From assembly GCA_003694525.1 (NCBI GenBank), contig RFLK01000024.1:1-16730 (forward strand): DNA of 16,730 nt, read 5' to 3'. Position 1 is the first letter of the stretch. The number at the start of each line of letters is the position of its first letter. The notes beneath the pieces are model-generated. The model did not search any database. It was not told the origin of the DNA and saw only the letters and a program-made list of their open reading frames with translations. Positions 1-6,686 of the stretch are shown one piece after another. Both the position numbers and the translations under genes were made by a program. This DNA comes from Candidatus Woesearchaeota archaeon (lineage in GTDB: Archaea; Nanobdellota; Nanobdellia; Woesearchaeales; ARS49).

Positions 1-75
1 GCGCAACTGCTCAATTGACAGCTTCTTTCCAACGAGCGATACCAAATCCTTAAAAGAGCAAGTAATAGTAGGCAT
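1..75 (-). CDS. pheT: Phenylalanyl-tRNA synthetase beta subunit, N-terminal fragment (cut by window edge)
   Basis: Only the first 25 codons are inside the window; the rest lies beyond position 1. The reading frame opens with ATG at 75 and begins MPTITCSFKDL, followed by VGKKLS, which resembles the start of archaeal PheT proteins. PheT pairs with PheS to form the enzyme that charges tRNA-Phe, and its other domains carry editing and tRNA-binding functions. The ATG lies one base after the TGA of pheS, so the two subunits are almost certainly co-transcribed and translationally coupled. Identity rests on this short peptide plus position behind pheS, which together are convincing. Confidence 0.85.
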   Translation of the reverse strand, partial: MPTITCSFKDLVSLVGKKLSIEQLR

Positions 76-76
76 A

Positions 77-1600
77 TCACATCACCGGACTCTTCCTCAA
101 AAACGCCAAATCTGCACTAAACAGATCCCTTATGTCCTTAAAGCCCAAGTTGAACATTGCAAGCCTGTCAATACCAAGACCCCACGCACAAACAGACAAG
201 TGGCGTCCGACAAGAGGCTCTACAACTTCAGGGCGAAACATTCCAGCCCCTCCTAGCTCAATCCACCCGAGATCAGGGTGCTTTGCATACAATTCCACAC
301 TGGGCTCAGTATAGGGAAAATACCCCGGGACAAGACGAATGCTTTCAGTATTTGCAAACTCTTTTGCAAAAATCCTCAAAAGACCTATGAGGTGCCTGAA
401 ATTCAAATCTTCACCAACAACTATGCCTTCAGTCTGGTTGAAATCAGGAAGGTGCGTTGCATCAATAACATCGTGCCTGAAATTGCGCGTTATTCCAAAA
501 TACTTGCCAGGCACTTTCAAATCAGGGCTTGCAAGCTTTCTGGCTGAGCATGCAGTCCCTTGAGTTCTCAACAAAAGCCTCCTTGTCCTTTTAACATCAA
601 AAGAATATCCCCATCCTTTACTCTTTGTAGAGCCACCATTCTCGTGAACTGCGCGAACCTTCTTAAGAAAATTTTGATCAACCTTCCCTTCTTTTGGCTC
701 TTTAACATAATACGCATCGTGAATATCCCTTGCACTGTGGAACTGAGGCATAAAAAGAGCATCCATATCCCAAAAATCAGTTTCAACAATAGGCCCTGTC
801 ATCTCCTCAAACCCGAGCGAGAGAAACTTCTGCCTCACCCTGTCAAGAAACGCCCTATACGGCTGGAGCTTTCCACCATTAATTTCCGGAACTTTGCTCG
901 TAACATCATAGCGGCGAAACTCTTTTCCCTTCCAACTACCAGAGGCGAGAACCTGAGGGGTTATCCTGTCGACAAGATCTTCATCTCGAACACCAAGCTT
1001 CAAAAGCTCCTTGCCAACATCAGTGAGCTCTGCGCGCTTGACCGAGAGCACTTCAATTCTTACAAAACCCTTCCTTTTACGCAACTTCTTAAGCACTTCT
1101 TTCTCTTTGGGCGAGAGCGCTCTAACATCAACAGGGAAAGCCTTCTTCAAAAACTGTTCTTCAGGCAGCTCACTTTCAAGCAATCGCTTACCCTTGTCCG
1201 TTATCTTTACAGCCAGCTCCTTTTCCTTGAGAAGAAGTATGGCACCCTTCTCACGAAGAAGACCTATACAAACATTAACCTCGTCCCTGTCAAGACCCGT
1301 CTTTTGAGCAAGTTTTTTTACAGGAATGGGGCCGTCCTTGAGAGTTCGAAGAAAAATACGCTCGGGCAACTCTCCTTTAGCATATTTCTCGCCGTTAGAA
1401 TCCAAGTGCACAATTTCTCTTTGCTCTGTGTGGACAACAATCGCGCCCTTGTTCTCAAGCCACTGAAGAGCGCGAACAACCTCCACATCCTTAAGACCTG
1501 TTGCTCTCGCTATCTCTTCTACATACTTGCTGTGCTCGAGTTCAGGCAAAACCCTGCGCTCGTACTTATGCAAACTTCGCGCGAGTTTTTTCAGATCCAT
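77..1600 (-). CDS. pheS: Phenylalanyl-tRNA synthetase alpha subunit
   Basis: Catalytic subunit of PheRS, which attaches phenylalanine to tRNA-Phe in the cytoplasm. The 507-residue product is the usual archaeal/eukaryotic size. Residues 1-~215 contain helix-turn-helix-like repeats (for example TGLKDVEVVRALQWLE and TGLDRDEVNVCIGLL) typical of the archaeal N-terminal extension. The class II aminoacylation core follows: motif 1 near 263-290 (GFEEMTGPIVETDFWDMDAL), motif 2 near 366-392 (ITRNFRHDVIDATHLPDFNQ), the FPYTEPS segment at 428-434, and motif 3 at 472-482 (GLGIDRLAMF). I chose the ATG at 1600, giving MDLKKLARSL, because it sits five bases after the stop of the upstream regulator gene. A GTG at 1633 would add 11 residues and overlap that gene. 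No strong Shine-Dalgarno motif precedes 1600, so coupling to the upstream gene is likely. Confidence 0.96.
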   Translation of the reverse strand: MDLKKLARSLHKYERRVLPELEHSKYVEEIARATGLKDVEVVRALQWLENKGAIVVHTEQREIVHLDSNGEKYAKGELPERIFLRTLKDGPIPVKKLAQKTGLDRDEVNVCIGLLREKGAILLLKEKELAVKITDKGKRLLESELPEEQFLKKAFPVDVRALSPKEKEVLKKLRKRKGFVRIEVLSVKRAELTDVGKELLKLGVRDEDLVDRITPQVLASGSWKGKEFRRYDVTSKVPEINGGKLQPYRAFLDRVRQKFLSLGFEEMTGPIVETDFWDMDALFMPQFHSARDIHDAYYVKEPKEGKVDQNFLKKVRAVHENGGSTKSKGWGYSFDVKRTRRLLLRTQGTACSARKLASPDLKVPGKYFGITRNFRHDVIDATHLPDFNQTEGIVVGEDLNFRHLIGLLRIFAKEFANTESIRLVPGYFPYTEPSVELYAKHPDLGWIELGGAGMFRPEVVEPLVGRHLSVCAWGLGIDRLAMFNLGFKDIRDLFSADLAFLRKSPVM

Positions 1601-1605
1601 TGAAA

Positions 1606-2409
1606 TCAACGAACAGGCTTCATCGTCTTCCACGCGACATTGAACATATCTTCAAGCGCGTTTGCAAAGAATGGCGTGTTGACCCAAATGCCAACATCAT
1701 AAGTCGGATGAACATTGCTATCATCCATAACCATAAATACGAGCTCTTTGCCGTCAACAACACAGAAACGGGCCCTGCTATCAGTGTTTCTAACCTCTGC
1801 AACACGAGATATCTCCTTTGCTGCGGGTACTGCCTCTTTTGTTATGGGTGCTGCAATCCTTATCTTAACGCCCTTTTTCTTCAAACGCTCGAATAAAGGC
1901 TTAAAACCGTCAACCTTGCGTATCAAGCCCTGGGGCGTTGTAACAAGAGTTACAGAGTGTTGAGCATTCTTGATAGCAAGCTCAAGATGAGAGTATAAAT
2001 TATGCCTTCCGCGAAGGCTTCCTGAAAGCTCTGTAGGCTCAACGAGCTCAATTCCAGTCGAGTGCAAAGAATTCAACTCTTCAAGAATATCTGTCTTCTT
2101 GAGCTTGTCAAGGCGTTCAACGCGCTCTTGAGCCTCCTTGCGAAGATTTTTCTTTACGCGCTCTAAAACCTCCATTGGAGGAACAGCTATGTACTTTATC
2201 GGCTTTCCAAGCTTCATCACCACAAAGCCCTTGCGCTCAAGACTCTCAAGAACGTCATAACTCCTGCTTCTTGGAACATTTGCAATATCAGAAAGCTCAC
2301 CCGCAGTTGCAACACCGCGAGATAAGAGCGCAGTCCAAATCTTAACCTCATAAAGATTCAGCACAAAATAACGACGCAGTTTACTTAAAAGATCTTCTTT
2401 AACAATCAT
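1606..2409 (-). CDS. TrmB-family transcriptional regulator in the pheST operon
   Basis: A 267-residue protein with the layout of TrmB regulators. A winged helix-turn-helix spans about residues 15-78 (TAGELSDIANVPRSRSYDVL, then the wing GKPIKYIAV). A charged helical stretch at about 80-110 probably forms a coiled-coil dimerisation segment. A C-terminal alpha/beta domain (about 112-265) resembles the phospholipase-D-like effector region of the family; I see no complete HKD catalytic motif. Characterised TrmB proteins sense sugars, but the ligand here cannot be inferred. The gene is first in an operon with pheS and pheT, separated from pheS by five bases. The ATG at 2409 has a perfect GGAGGT four bases upstream. 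An inverted repeat around its TATA-like box suggests that it, or another factor, controls the operon. Confidence 0.88.
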   Translation of the reverse strand: MIVKEDLLSKLRRYFVLNLYEVKIWTALLSRGVATAGELSDIANVPRSRSYDVLESLERKGFVVMKLGKPIKYIAVPPMEVLERVKKNLRKEAQERVERLDKLKKTDILEELNSLHSTGIELVEPTELSGSLRGRHNLYSHLELAIKNAQHSVTLVTTPQGLIRKVDGFKPLFERLKKKGVKIRIAAPITKEAVPAAKEISRVAEVRNTDSRARFCVVDGKELVFMVMDDSNVHPTYDVGIWVNTPFFANALEDMFNVAWKTMKPVR

Positions 2410-2413
2410 ACAT

Positions 2414-2419
2414 ACCTCC
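2414..2419 (-). promoter_or_regulatory. Shine-Dalgarno site of the TrmB-like gene
   Basis: Reads GGAGGT on the minus strand, four bases before the ATG at 2409. It fixes this start over the out-of-frame ATG at 2413 that overlaps the spacer. This gene has a true leader, unlike most first genes in the window. Confidence 0.75.
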
Positions 2420-2481
2420 CCCTTTTATTCCGAAAGCTTTTACTCCGCTGCTTCCGTAACACGCTTTTGTTATTGGCTTGA

Positions 2482-2518
2482 GGTAAAACAAAGGGATATT
2501 AAAAACTTTTGTTTTGCC
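2482..2518. promoter_or_regulatory. Inverted repeat bracketing a TATA-like box: candidate operator of the trmB-pheS-pheT operon
   Basis: The left arm GGTAAAACAAA (2482-2492) and right arm TTTGTTTTGCC (2508-2518) are reverse complements at 10 of 11 positions, separated by 15 bases. The spacer contains the TATA-like element of the operon. A dimeric winged-helix protein bound here would be expected to block TBP/TFB access, fitting negative control by the TrmB-like regulator encoded just downstream. The symmetry is seen directly; the operator role is inferred. Confidence 0.5.
2496..2505 (-). promoter_or_regulatory. TATA-like promoter element for the trmB-pheST operon
   Basis: On the minus strand this reads TTTTTAATAT, preceded by purine-rich CAAAAG, which could act as a BRE. 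Initiation about 25 bases downstream, near 2475, would give a leader of roughly 65 bases before the ATG at 2409, matching the presence of a Shine-Dalgarno site. It competes with the more canonical TATA at 2599-2606. Confidence 0.45.
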
Positions 2519-2598
2519 GTTGATCAAACCACGACCAAAGCGCACATTCGCCGAAGGGGAATTACTACTTTGAAGTCAATTACAAAGACAGCTCAAAC

Positions 2599-2606
2599 GT
2601 ATATAA
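2599..2606 (-). promoter_or_regulatory. Canonical TATA box between pelota and the TrmB-like gene
   Basis: Reads TTATATAC on the minus strand, preceded by CTAAAAAC. It lies about 60 bases after the pelota stop. Initiation about 25 bases downstream, near 2577, would leave a leader of about 170 bases before the TrmB-like gene. It is therefore either a second, upstream promoter of that operon or the start of a small untranslated RNA. Confidence 0.5.
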
Positions 2607-2663
2607 GTTTTTAGCTCCTGAAAACTGACAATTTGCACAACAGAAACTACAAGACTTGTTTTG

Positions 2664-3713
2664 CTAACCATACGATACTTTATATCGAAGCAAGGCAGCA
2701 ATTCCCCCTATCCCATCAAGCTTCTTTCCACCTTCGTGCTTTGAAGAGACTATAACAACCTCTCCGCGAGATTGTTCAGTTGCGCGCATAATCTCGTCAA
2801 TCTTATCAAACTCGTTCTCTTCCCTTGCGCGAGAAATAAGAGAATCAGAAATCACAAGACGATCGATCGCGCCGGCAAGAGCTGCATCTCGAACACGTTC
2901 AAGGCCATAGGCAACATCTCCCCTTTTGGCTATCCTTTCAAGAACCTCGTCAACAGCCCGCATCTCACGCATCCACCTCTCAGAGCGCAGAGCTGCACGC
3001 ACCTCGTCCCTGCGCAACACTTCAGATATCGCCCTCCAATTTGCAGCAGAACAAGTTGCAAAAACAATCTTCTTTTTCAACTTGGCATCCTTTAAAGACT
3101 TTGCAAACTCCTCCTTCCAAAAAGCAGGGCTTGCAACAACTATAACATCAGGATTCATGCGCAGATCATACTCTGCAATCTTTTTTTCAACCTGCGAGAA
3201 AAAATCACCCTTTGCCTTAACATCCATCCTCTTCTTCTGAACATCGCCTTCAATGTGAGCCAGTCTTTCAACACCCTGCCTGCGCAAAACAGCAAAAAAA
3301 GCGTCTTCCCTATCAAATATGCAAATAAGAACAATAGCGCCCTTACCTTGAGCGGCCTCTTTCAAGCGGTCAAGTTGATACGAATACCATTTTGGCTTTA
3401 CAATGGTTATCTTCTGCTGAGGTTCCACTCCTATGGTATGATAGCTGCCTCTCGGGATGTCTTCAGGGCCTTCAACAATCCTTCCGGAAACTCTGAGCTG
3501 AGACGGGCCATACTCTGTTCTCTCTGTGCGCAATGCAAGAGTCATTGTCCGCTTTACAGGCTCTGACTCTTGAGTCACCTTGACTTTCCTGACAGTCTTT
3601 CCCCTCACAATATCGCCCGGATCTATGAGTTGAGACAAATACCACAAATCCTCTGAACTTTCAACTACAAGGGACACTTCGCCTGTCTTGAGATTTTGAG
3701 ACACAATCTTCAT
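2664..3713 (-). CDS. pelA: Pelota/Dom34-type mRNA surveillance and ribosome rescue factor
   Basis: Archaeal Pelota enters the A site of stalled ribosomes and, with aEF1A and ABCE1, splits them for recycling. The 349-residue length is typical. Domain A (about 1-125) is the Sm-like RNA-binding part and carries the characteristic IDPGDIVRGKTVRKVKV segment near 30-46 and SYHTIGVEP near 90-98. The central domain (about 128-250) and the eRF1-domain-3-like C-terminal domain (about 255-345) follow, the latter with HEGGKKLDGIGGIAALLRY near the end. There is no GGQ motif, which separates it from release factor aRF1. The ATG at 3713 lies about 27 bases from the centre of the TATA box at 3737-3744 and lacks a Shine-Dalgarno site, so the mRNA is probably leaderless. 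It is divergent from the envelope locus. Confidence 0.96.
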   Translation of the reverse strand: MKIVSQNLKTGEVSLVVESSEDLWYLSQLIDPGDIVRGKTVRKVKVTQESEPVKRTMTLALRTERTEYGPSQLRVSGRIVEGPEDIPRGSYHTIGVEPQQKITIVKPKWYSYQLDRLKEAAQGKGAIVLICIFDREDAFFAVLRRQGVERLAHIEGDVQKKRMDVKAKGDFFSQVEKKIAEYDLRMNPDVIVVASPAFWKEEFAKSLKDAKLKKKIVFATCSAANWRAISEVLRRDEVRAALRSERWMREMRAVDEVLERIAKRGDVAYGLERVRDAALAGAIDRLVISDSLISRAREENEFDKIDEIMRATEQSRGEVVIVSSKHEGGKKLDGIGGIAALLRYKVSYG

Positions 3714-3736
3714 AAGACGAGAAAGCGCTGAAAAAG

Positions 3737-3744
3737 TTTATATA
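3737..3744. promoter_or_regulatory. Shared TATA box for pelota (minus) and the envelope locus (plus)
   Basis: The sequence TTTATATA reads TATATAAA on the other strand, so TBP could serve both directions. It is centred about 27 bases from the pelota ATG at 3713 (leaderless spacing) and about 41 bases from the plus-strand ATG at 3782, leaving room for a short leader with a Shine-Dalgarno site. The plus direction has the better BRE-like flank (GAAAAAG). I see no other good TATA box in the 68-base gap. Confidence 0.65.
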
Positions 3745-3770
3745 GTATTCTGTCGGATTAATAAGCAAAA

Positions 3771-3776
3771 AGGTGA
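3771..3776 (+). promoter_or_regulatory. Shine-Dalgarno site that fixes the start at 3782
   Basis: Reads AGGTGA, a good match to the archaeal 16S rRNA tail, five bases before the ATG at 3782. In-frame GTG codons at 3773 and 3779 overlap or immediately follow it and are therefore unlikely starts. Confidence 0.75.
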
Positions 3777-3781
3777 ACGTG

Positions 3782-4939
3782 ATGAGCAAAAGAGCGCAAC
3801 AGACCGGCGGGCCTGCAGTTACACTCATCACAGCCATAACCCTTTTGCTTATAGCATACATACTATTTCTCCCTCCTGCAGAGCGGGAAGCCCTGCTTGA
3901 AGGAGATAACGTGACCACAACAAGCCCATTGCAAACATCCCTTCTCCTTGACGAGTCTCCTGGCAAGATAAAATACACTGAAAAGACAGAAATAGACCAC
4001 AACATCGCAAACGTGTTCCTTGCTACAAGAAGAAATGCGAAAGTCTTAGCAAGACTCAACCCGGTATCAGTCAAGAAAGGATGGTTCTCCGACGAGCGAA
4101 GAGTTGCGCCTTTCGCCCTTTCAAACCTTGACCGCACAGAAAACATCATACTATCTTTTCAAACAAAAGAGAGAAGAGGAATACTATCCGTGAAGCTTAA
4201 CGGTCAACTAATATTCGAAGGAGAAATCAAAACACAAAACCCCCCGCCAATACCGCTGCCAAAATCTGCATTAAAAGACATAAATGAAATAGAATTTTCC
4301 GTAAAAGGCGGCTTCTTCTCAAAAAAGAAATACGTTCTTGATGATATCAAAATAATAGGGGACATAATCTCAAAAGAATCACAAAGCGCAACAAGCACTT
4401 TCACAATATCAAAAACAGAGAGAGAAAATCTGAAAAGCGCATCACTTGACTATTACCCGCTGTGCGAGCAAGAAAATGCAGGGCTCATTACAATAACACT
4501 AAACGGCAAGATTATTAGCTCAGCAATACCAAGCTGCAATGGACTGAACAGGCAAGACCTATACAAAGAAGACCTGCTTGAAGGAAAGAACGTCATAACC
4601 TGGAACATAGAGAAGGGAGCTTATAGAATAGAACAAATAAGAGTCCGCACAACTCTTGAAGGGGTGGACACTTTCATAGACTACTTTGGAATCGACAGCC
4701 AACTATACAACCAGATACTCGACAAGAAAAAATCAGTAGTGCTCAGAATAGAATTCGTAGACGATCAAAACAAAAAAGAAGCCAGGCTCAGCGTCAACGG
4801 AAAATTCGACAGCATAGATCAAGAAGACCCCATATTTGAAAAAGACATAACCAGCCTTGTGCGAGAAGGAAACAACTACCTTGAAATAAAACCACTCACA
4901 GAACTCAACATTGCACGAATAGCTGTGAGAGCAGAGTGA
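3782..4939 (+). CDS. Single-pass membrane-anchored surface protein with three similar beta modules
   Basis: I do not recognise a characterised family. The 385-residue protein starts with a short polar segment, then one transmembrane helix at about 12-31, followed by LPPAEREALL. There is no lipobox or clear signal cleavage site, so it is probably anchored with a large C-terminal ectodomain. Three segments look alike: about 120-194 (core SVKLNGQLIFEGE), about 208-290 (core TITLNGKIISSA) and about 315-384 (core ARLSVNGKFDSID). Each has a beta strand, an xNG turn, a second strand, and 20-30 residues later a helix-strand unit (LKDINEIEFSV, LLEGKNVITWNI, LVREGNNYLEIK). This suggests repeated jelly-roll-like sandwiches resembling carbohydrate-binding or discoidin-like folds; that is a structural guess. 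It is first in the locus, one base before the next gene. Confidence 0.82.
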   Translation: MSKRAQQTGGPAVTLITAITLLLIAYILFLPPAEREALLEGDNVTTTSPLQTSLLLDESPGKIKYTEKTEIDHNIANVFLATRRNAKVLARLNPVSVKKGWFSDERRVAPFALSNLDRTENIILSFQTKERRGILSVKLNGQLIFEGEIKTQNPPPIPLPKSALKDINEIEFSVKGGFFSKKKYVLDDIKIIGDIISKESQSATSTFTISKTERENLKSASLDYYPLCEQENAGLITITLNGKIISSAIPSCNGLNRQDLYKEDLLEGKNVITWNIEKGAYRIEQIRVRTTLEGVDTFIDYFGIDSQLYNQILDKKKSVVLRIEFVDDQNKKEARLSVNGKFDSIDQEDPIFEKDITSLVREGNNYLEIKPLTELNIARIAVRAE

Positions 4940-4940
4940 G

Positions 4941-6686
4941 ATGGGACTTGACAATATAACTGGACTTCTAAAACAAACAGGAAAAACAATCGCGCTAATA
5001 GCACTATTAACACTAACAATAGACGTTCTGGCGTATTTTCTTGCGCCCACCTGGCTGTTTGTAATCCTAATAGTTAGCCAAATAATAGGAGTTATTGCTC
5101 TTGTAGCATTGCTTGTTCTTTTCGGACCTGAGATTCTAAGCTTTGCTGCCGAGGCTGCAGAAGTGGGAGCTGCTGCAAGCACAGCAGGAGGAGAGACTGC
5201 GGCCCTTCAAGGCATTGCAAAAAGCGCCGCGAGTGCAGAGAGAGGAACTGCTTTACAAGAACAAAAAACAAAACAACCATTTCCCACATCATTCCTAGCA
5301 AAAGGAATACTCATCGTAATAGTTGTAGCATCCTTGCTGGCAGTTATGAAAAACCTCGGAATATCCACCTCAATATCAACATTTGCAGCACTGGGAATTG
5401 GCGCGCTGATAACATTCTATTTCATAGCACCATCTGCAGCGGGCACCCTCATAAAACCCCTTGGAATAAGCGCAATCCTAATACTGATATTCTTTTTGCT
5501 AACAATGTTCGGCTTTCACCCCCTCATAATACTTGCAATAATTGCAACAGGCACCATCCTTGCATACGCAAATGAAGGAGCTGGGAAAGGGACTCTAACT
5601 CTTGCAATCACACTCTCAACAATAATACTATTCATGAACTTCTACCCTGAACTAATCTCACAGGATGCCCTACTGTACAAGACACTTGAAACACAAAGCT
5701 CAAGATGGGGTTTCCTGCAAACAAGCGCATTCAAAAAAATACCCTCAATATCTCCAAAAGATATCGCAAGCAAAGCAAGAAGACAAGTGCTCATAACGGC
5801 CGGTCTTTATGAAGAAGGAGTTGAGGCAGAATCAAAAAAGCCATTAGGAGTGTTTCTTGAAAACCCAGGGGTTGCAAGCCCGAAAGTCCCAGAAACTGGA
5901 AAAATAAGCGCATACGCCACGCTGAGAGCAGAATCAAGCCTTGATGAGCTAAACATTGACGTAGACTGCAAAATAGGAGATGTTGAAGGGAAAATAACAC
6001 CGCAGAAAAATTTCACAATCCAAGGAAGCGAGTACAGAGAAATAAACTGCGTCTTTGATGCATCACAAGTGGGAGCAGGCAGGCACGCAATAGAGCTTTC
6101 AACAACCTTTGACTTCACCACATCCGCTTTCCTAAAAAGCTACTTTATGAGACAAGACAAAATAAGAGCGTACAGAAGAGAAGGGGAAGACCCTCTTGAA
6201 GCATTCGGAATAGAAGACAAGAACCCTGTTGCAATATTCACAGGAGGTCCTGTAAGAATAGGAATGGGCGTTCCGCAACAACCGATAGCAATCAGCGAAG
6301 ACTCCGATTTTGGCCCGACATTGCAAATAACCCTTGACAAAAACTGGCCAAGAGGAAAACTAACCCAAGCAAAAAGCATTGAAGTAACCCTCCCGCAAGG
6401 GCTGATCGCATTATCTGTTAACGGATACCCCTTGCCACAAGGAAGCTGTAATAAAAAGAGCGAGAACGAATACACTTGCAATCTTGACGAGAATTTCCTC
6501 AAACAAATATTCCCTGAAGGAATCGACATACAAACAATAAGAATAGAAACTGGTCTTGTGAACTCTGAGAGCCTCTTCCAAAATCACGCCCTTGCAATAC
6601 ACAGCTTCAAAGTCACATTCAAGTACAGGTACAAAGTATCTCAGACGCTTCAAGTCGAAGTTACAAAAGCAGGAGGACAAGCTTAA
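4941..6686 (+). CDS. Seven-helix membrane protein with exposed C-terminal beta region
   Basis: Unrecognised 581-residue protein. Seven hydrophobic helices are visible at about 16-34, 37-62, 119-137, 146-163, 174-192, 193-210 and 217-235. An Ala-rich linker at about 67-105 separates the first two from the rest. Residues ~240-581 are soluble and beta-rich, with cysteine pairs C343/C370 and C503/C513 that could form disulfides outside the cell. The last 150 residues resemble the second domain of the downstream lipoproteins: GGPVRIG at 435-441, a pair of cysteines, then KVTFKYRYKV near 557-566 matching the IEYGY/LRYGY strand. The ATG follows the previous stop by one base and the next gene begins directly after its TAA, so the three genes form an operon. 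It may act as the membrane platform for the surface proteins; no enzyme motif is visible. Confidence 0.84.
   Translation: MGLDNITGLLKQTGKTIALIALLTLTIDVLAYFLAPTWLFVILIVSQIIGVIALVALLVLFGPEILSFAAEAAEVGAAASTAGGETAALQGIAKSAASAERGTALQEQKTKQPFPTSFLAKGILIVIVVASLLAVMKNLGISTSISTFAALGIGALITFYFIAPSAAGTLIKPLGISAILILIFFLLTMFGFHPLIILAIIATGTILAYANEGAGKGTLTLAITLSTIILFMNFYPELISQDALLYKTLETQSSRWGFLQTSAFKKIPSISPKDIASKARRQVLITAGLYEEGVEAESKKPLGVFLENPGVASPKVPETGKISAYATLRAESSLDELNIDVDCKIGDVEGKITPQKNFTIQGSEYREINCVFDASQVGAGRHAIELSTTFDFTTSAFLKSYFMRQDKIRAYRREGEDPLEAFGIEDKNPVAIFTGGPVRIGMGVPQQPIAISEDSDFGPTLQITLDKNWPRGKLTQAKSIEVTLPQGLIALSVNGYPLPQGSCNKKSENEYTCNLDENFLKQIFPEGIDIQTIRIETGLVNSESLFQNHALAIHSFKVTFKYRYKVSQTLQVEVTKAGGQA
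6671..6676 (+). promoter_or_regulatory. Shine-Dalgarno site of the first lipoprotein gene
   Basis: AGGAGG lies inside the end of the upstream coding region, ten bases before the ATG at 6687, which itself starts right after the TAA. This indicates coupled translation in one mRNA. Confidence 0.65.

Larger units (their letters stand above)
2410..2663. other. Intergenic region between pelota and the TrmB-like gene: promoters and operator, no gene found
   Basis: These 254 bases form the longest gene-free stretch in the window. They hold two TATA-like elements (2599-2606 and 2496-2505), the inverted repeat at 2482-2518 and the Shine-Dalgarno site at 2414-2419. The only ATG-initiated frame I noted on the minus strand is seven codons (M-C-A-L-V-V-V, stop), without Phe codons. 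I see no tRNA-like fold, no box C/D motif pair and no convincing T-rich terminator for pelota. A weak hairpin around CCCCTTCGGCG is possible. Confidence 0.6.

Noticed and set aside
560..1603. Long plus-strand open frame (347 codons) opposite pheS
   Set aside because: It is antisense to a well-supported pheS with all class II motifs; its translation shows no domain or motif and no promoter or Shine-Dalgarno site precedes it.
1601..1633. Upstream GTG start for pheS adding 11 residues
   Set aside because: It overlaps the regulator gene by 28 bases and adds a peptide unlike usual PheS starts; ATG at 1600 fits the family and the spacing.
2520..2560. Seven-codon minus-strand frame in the pheS operon leader, considered as an attenuator peptide
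   Set aside because: It reads M-C-A-L-V-V-V with no Phe codons, lacks a Shine-Dalgarno site and no paired terminator hairpin is visible.
3661..4149. Minus-strand frame of 162 codons across the pelota-surface gene divergence
   Set aside because: It overlaps the start of the anchored surface protein and the pelota promoter; no motif seen and it would read through the shared TATA region.
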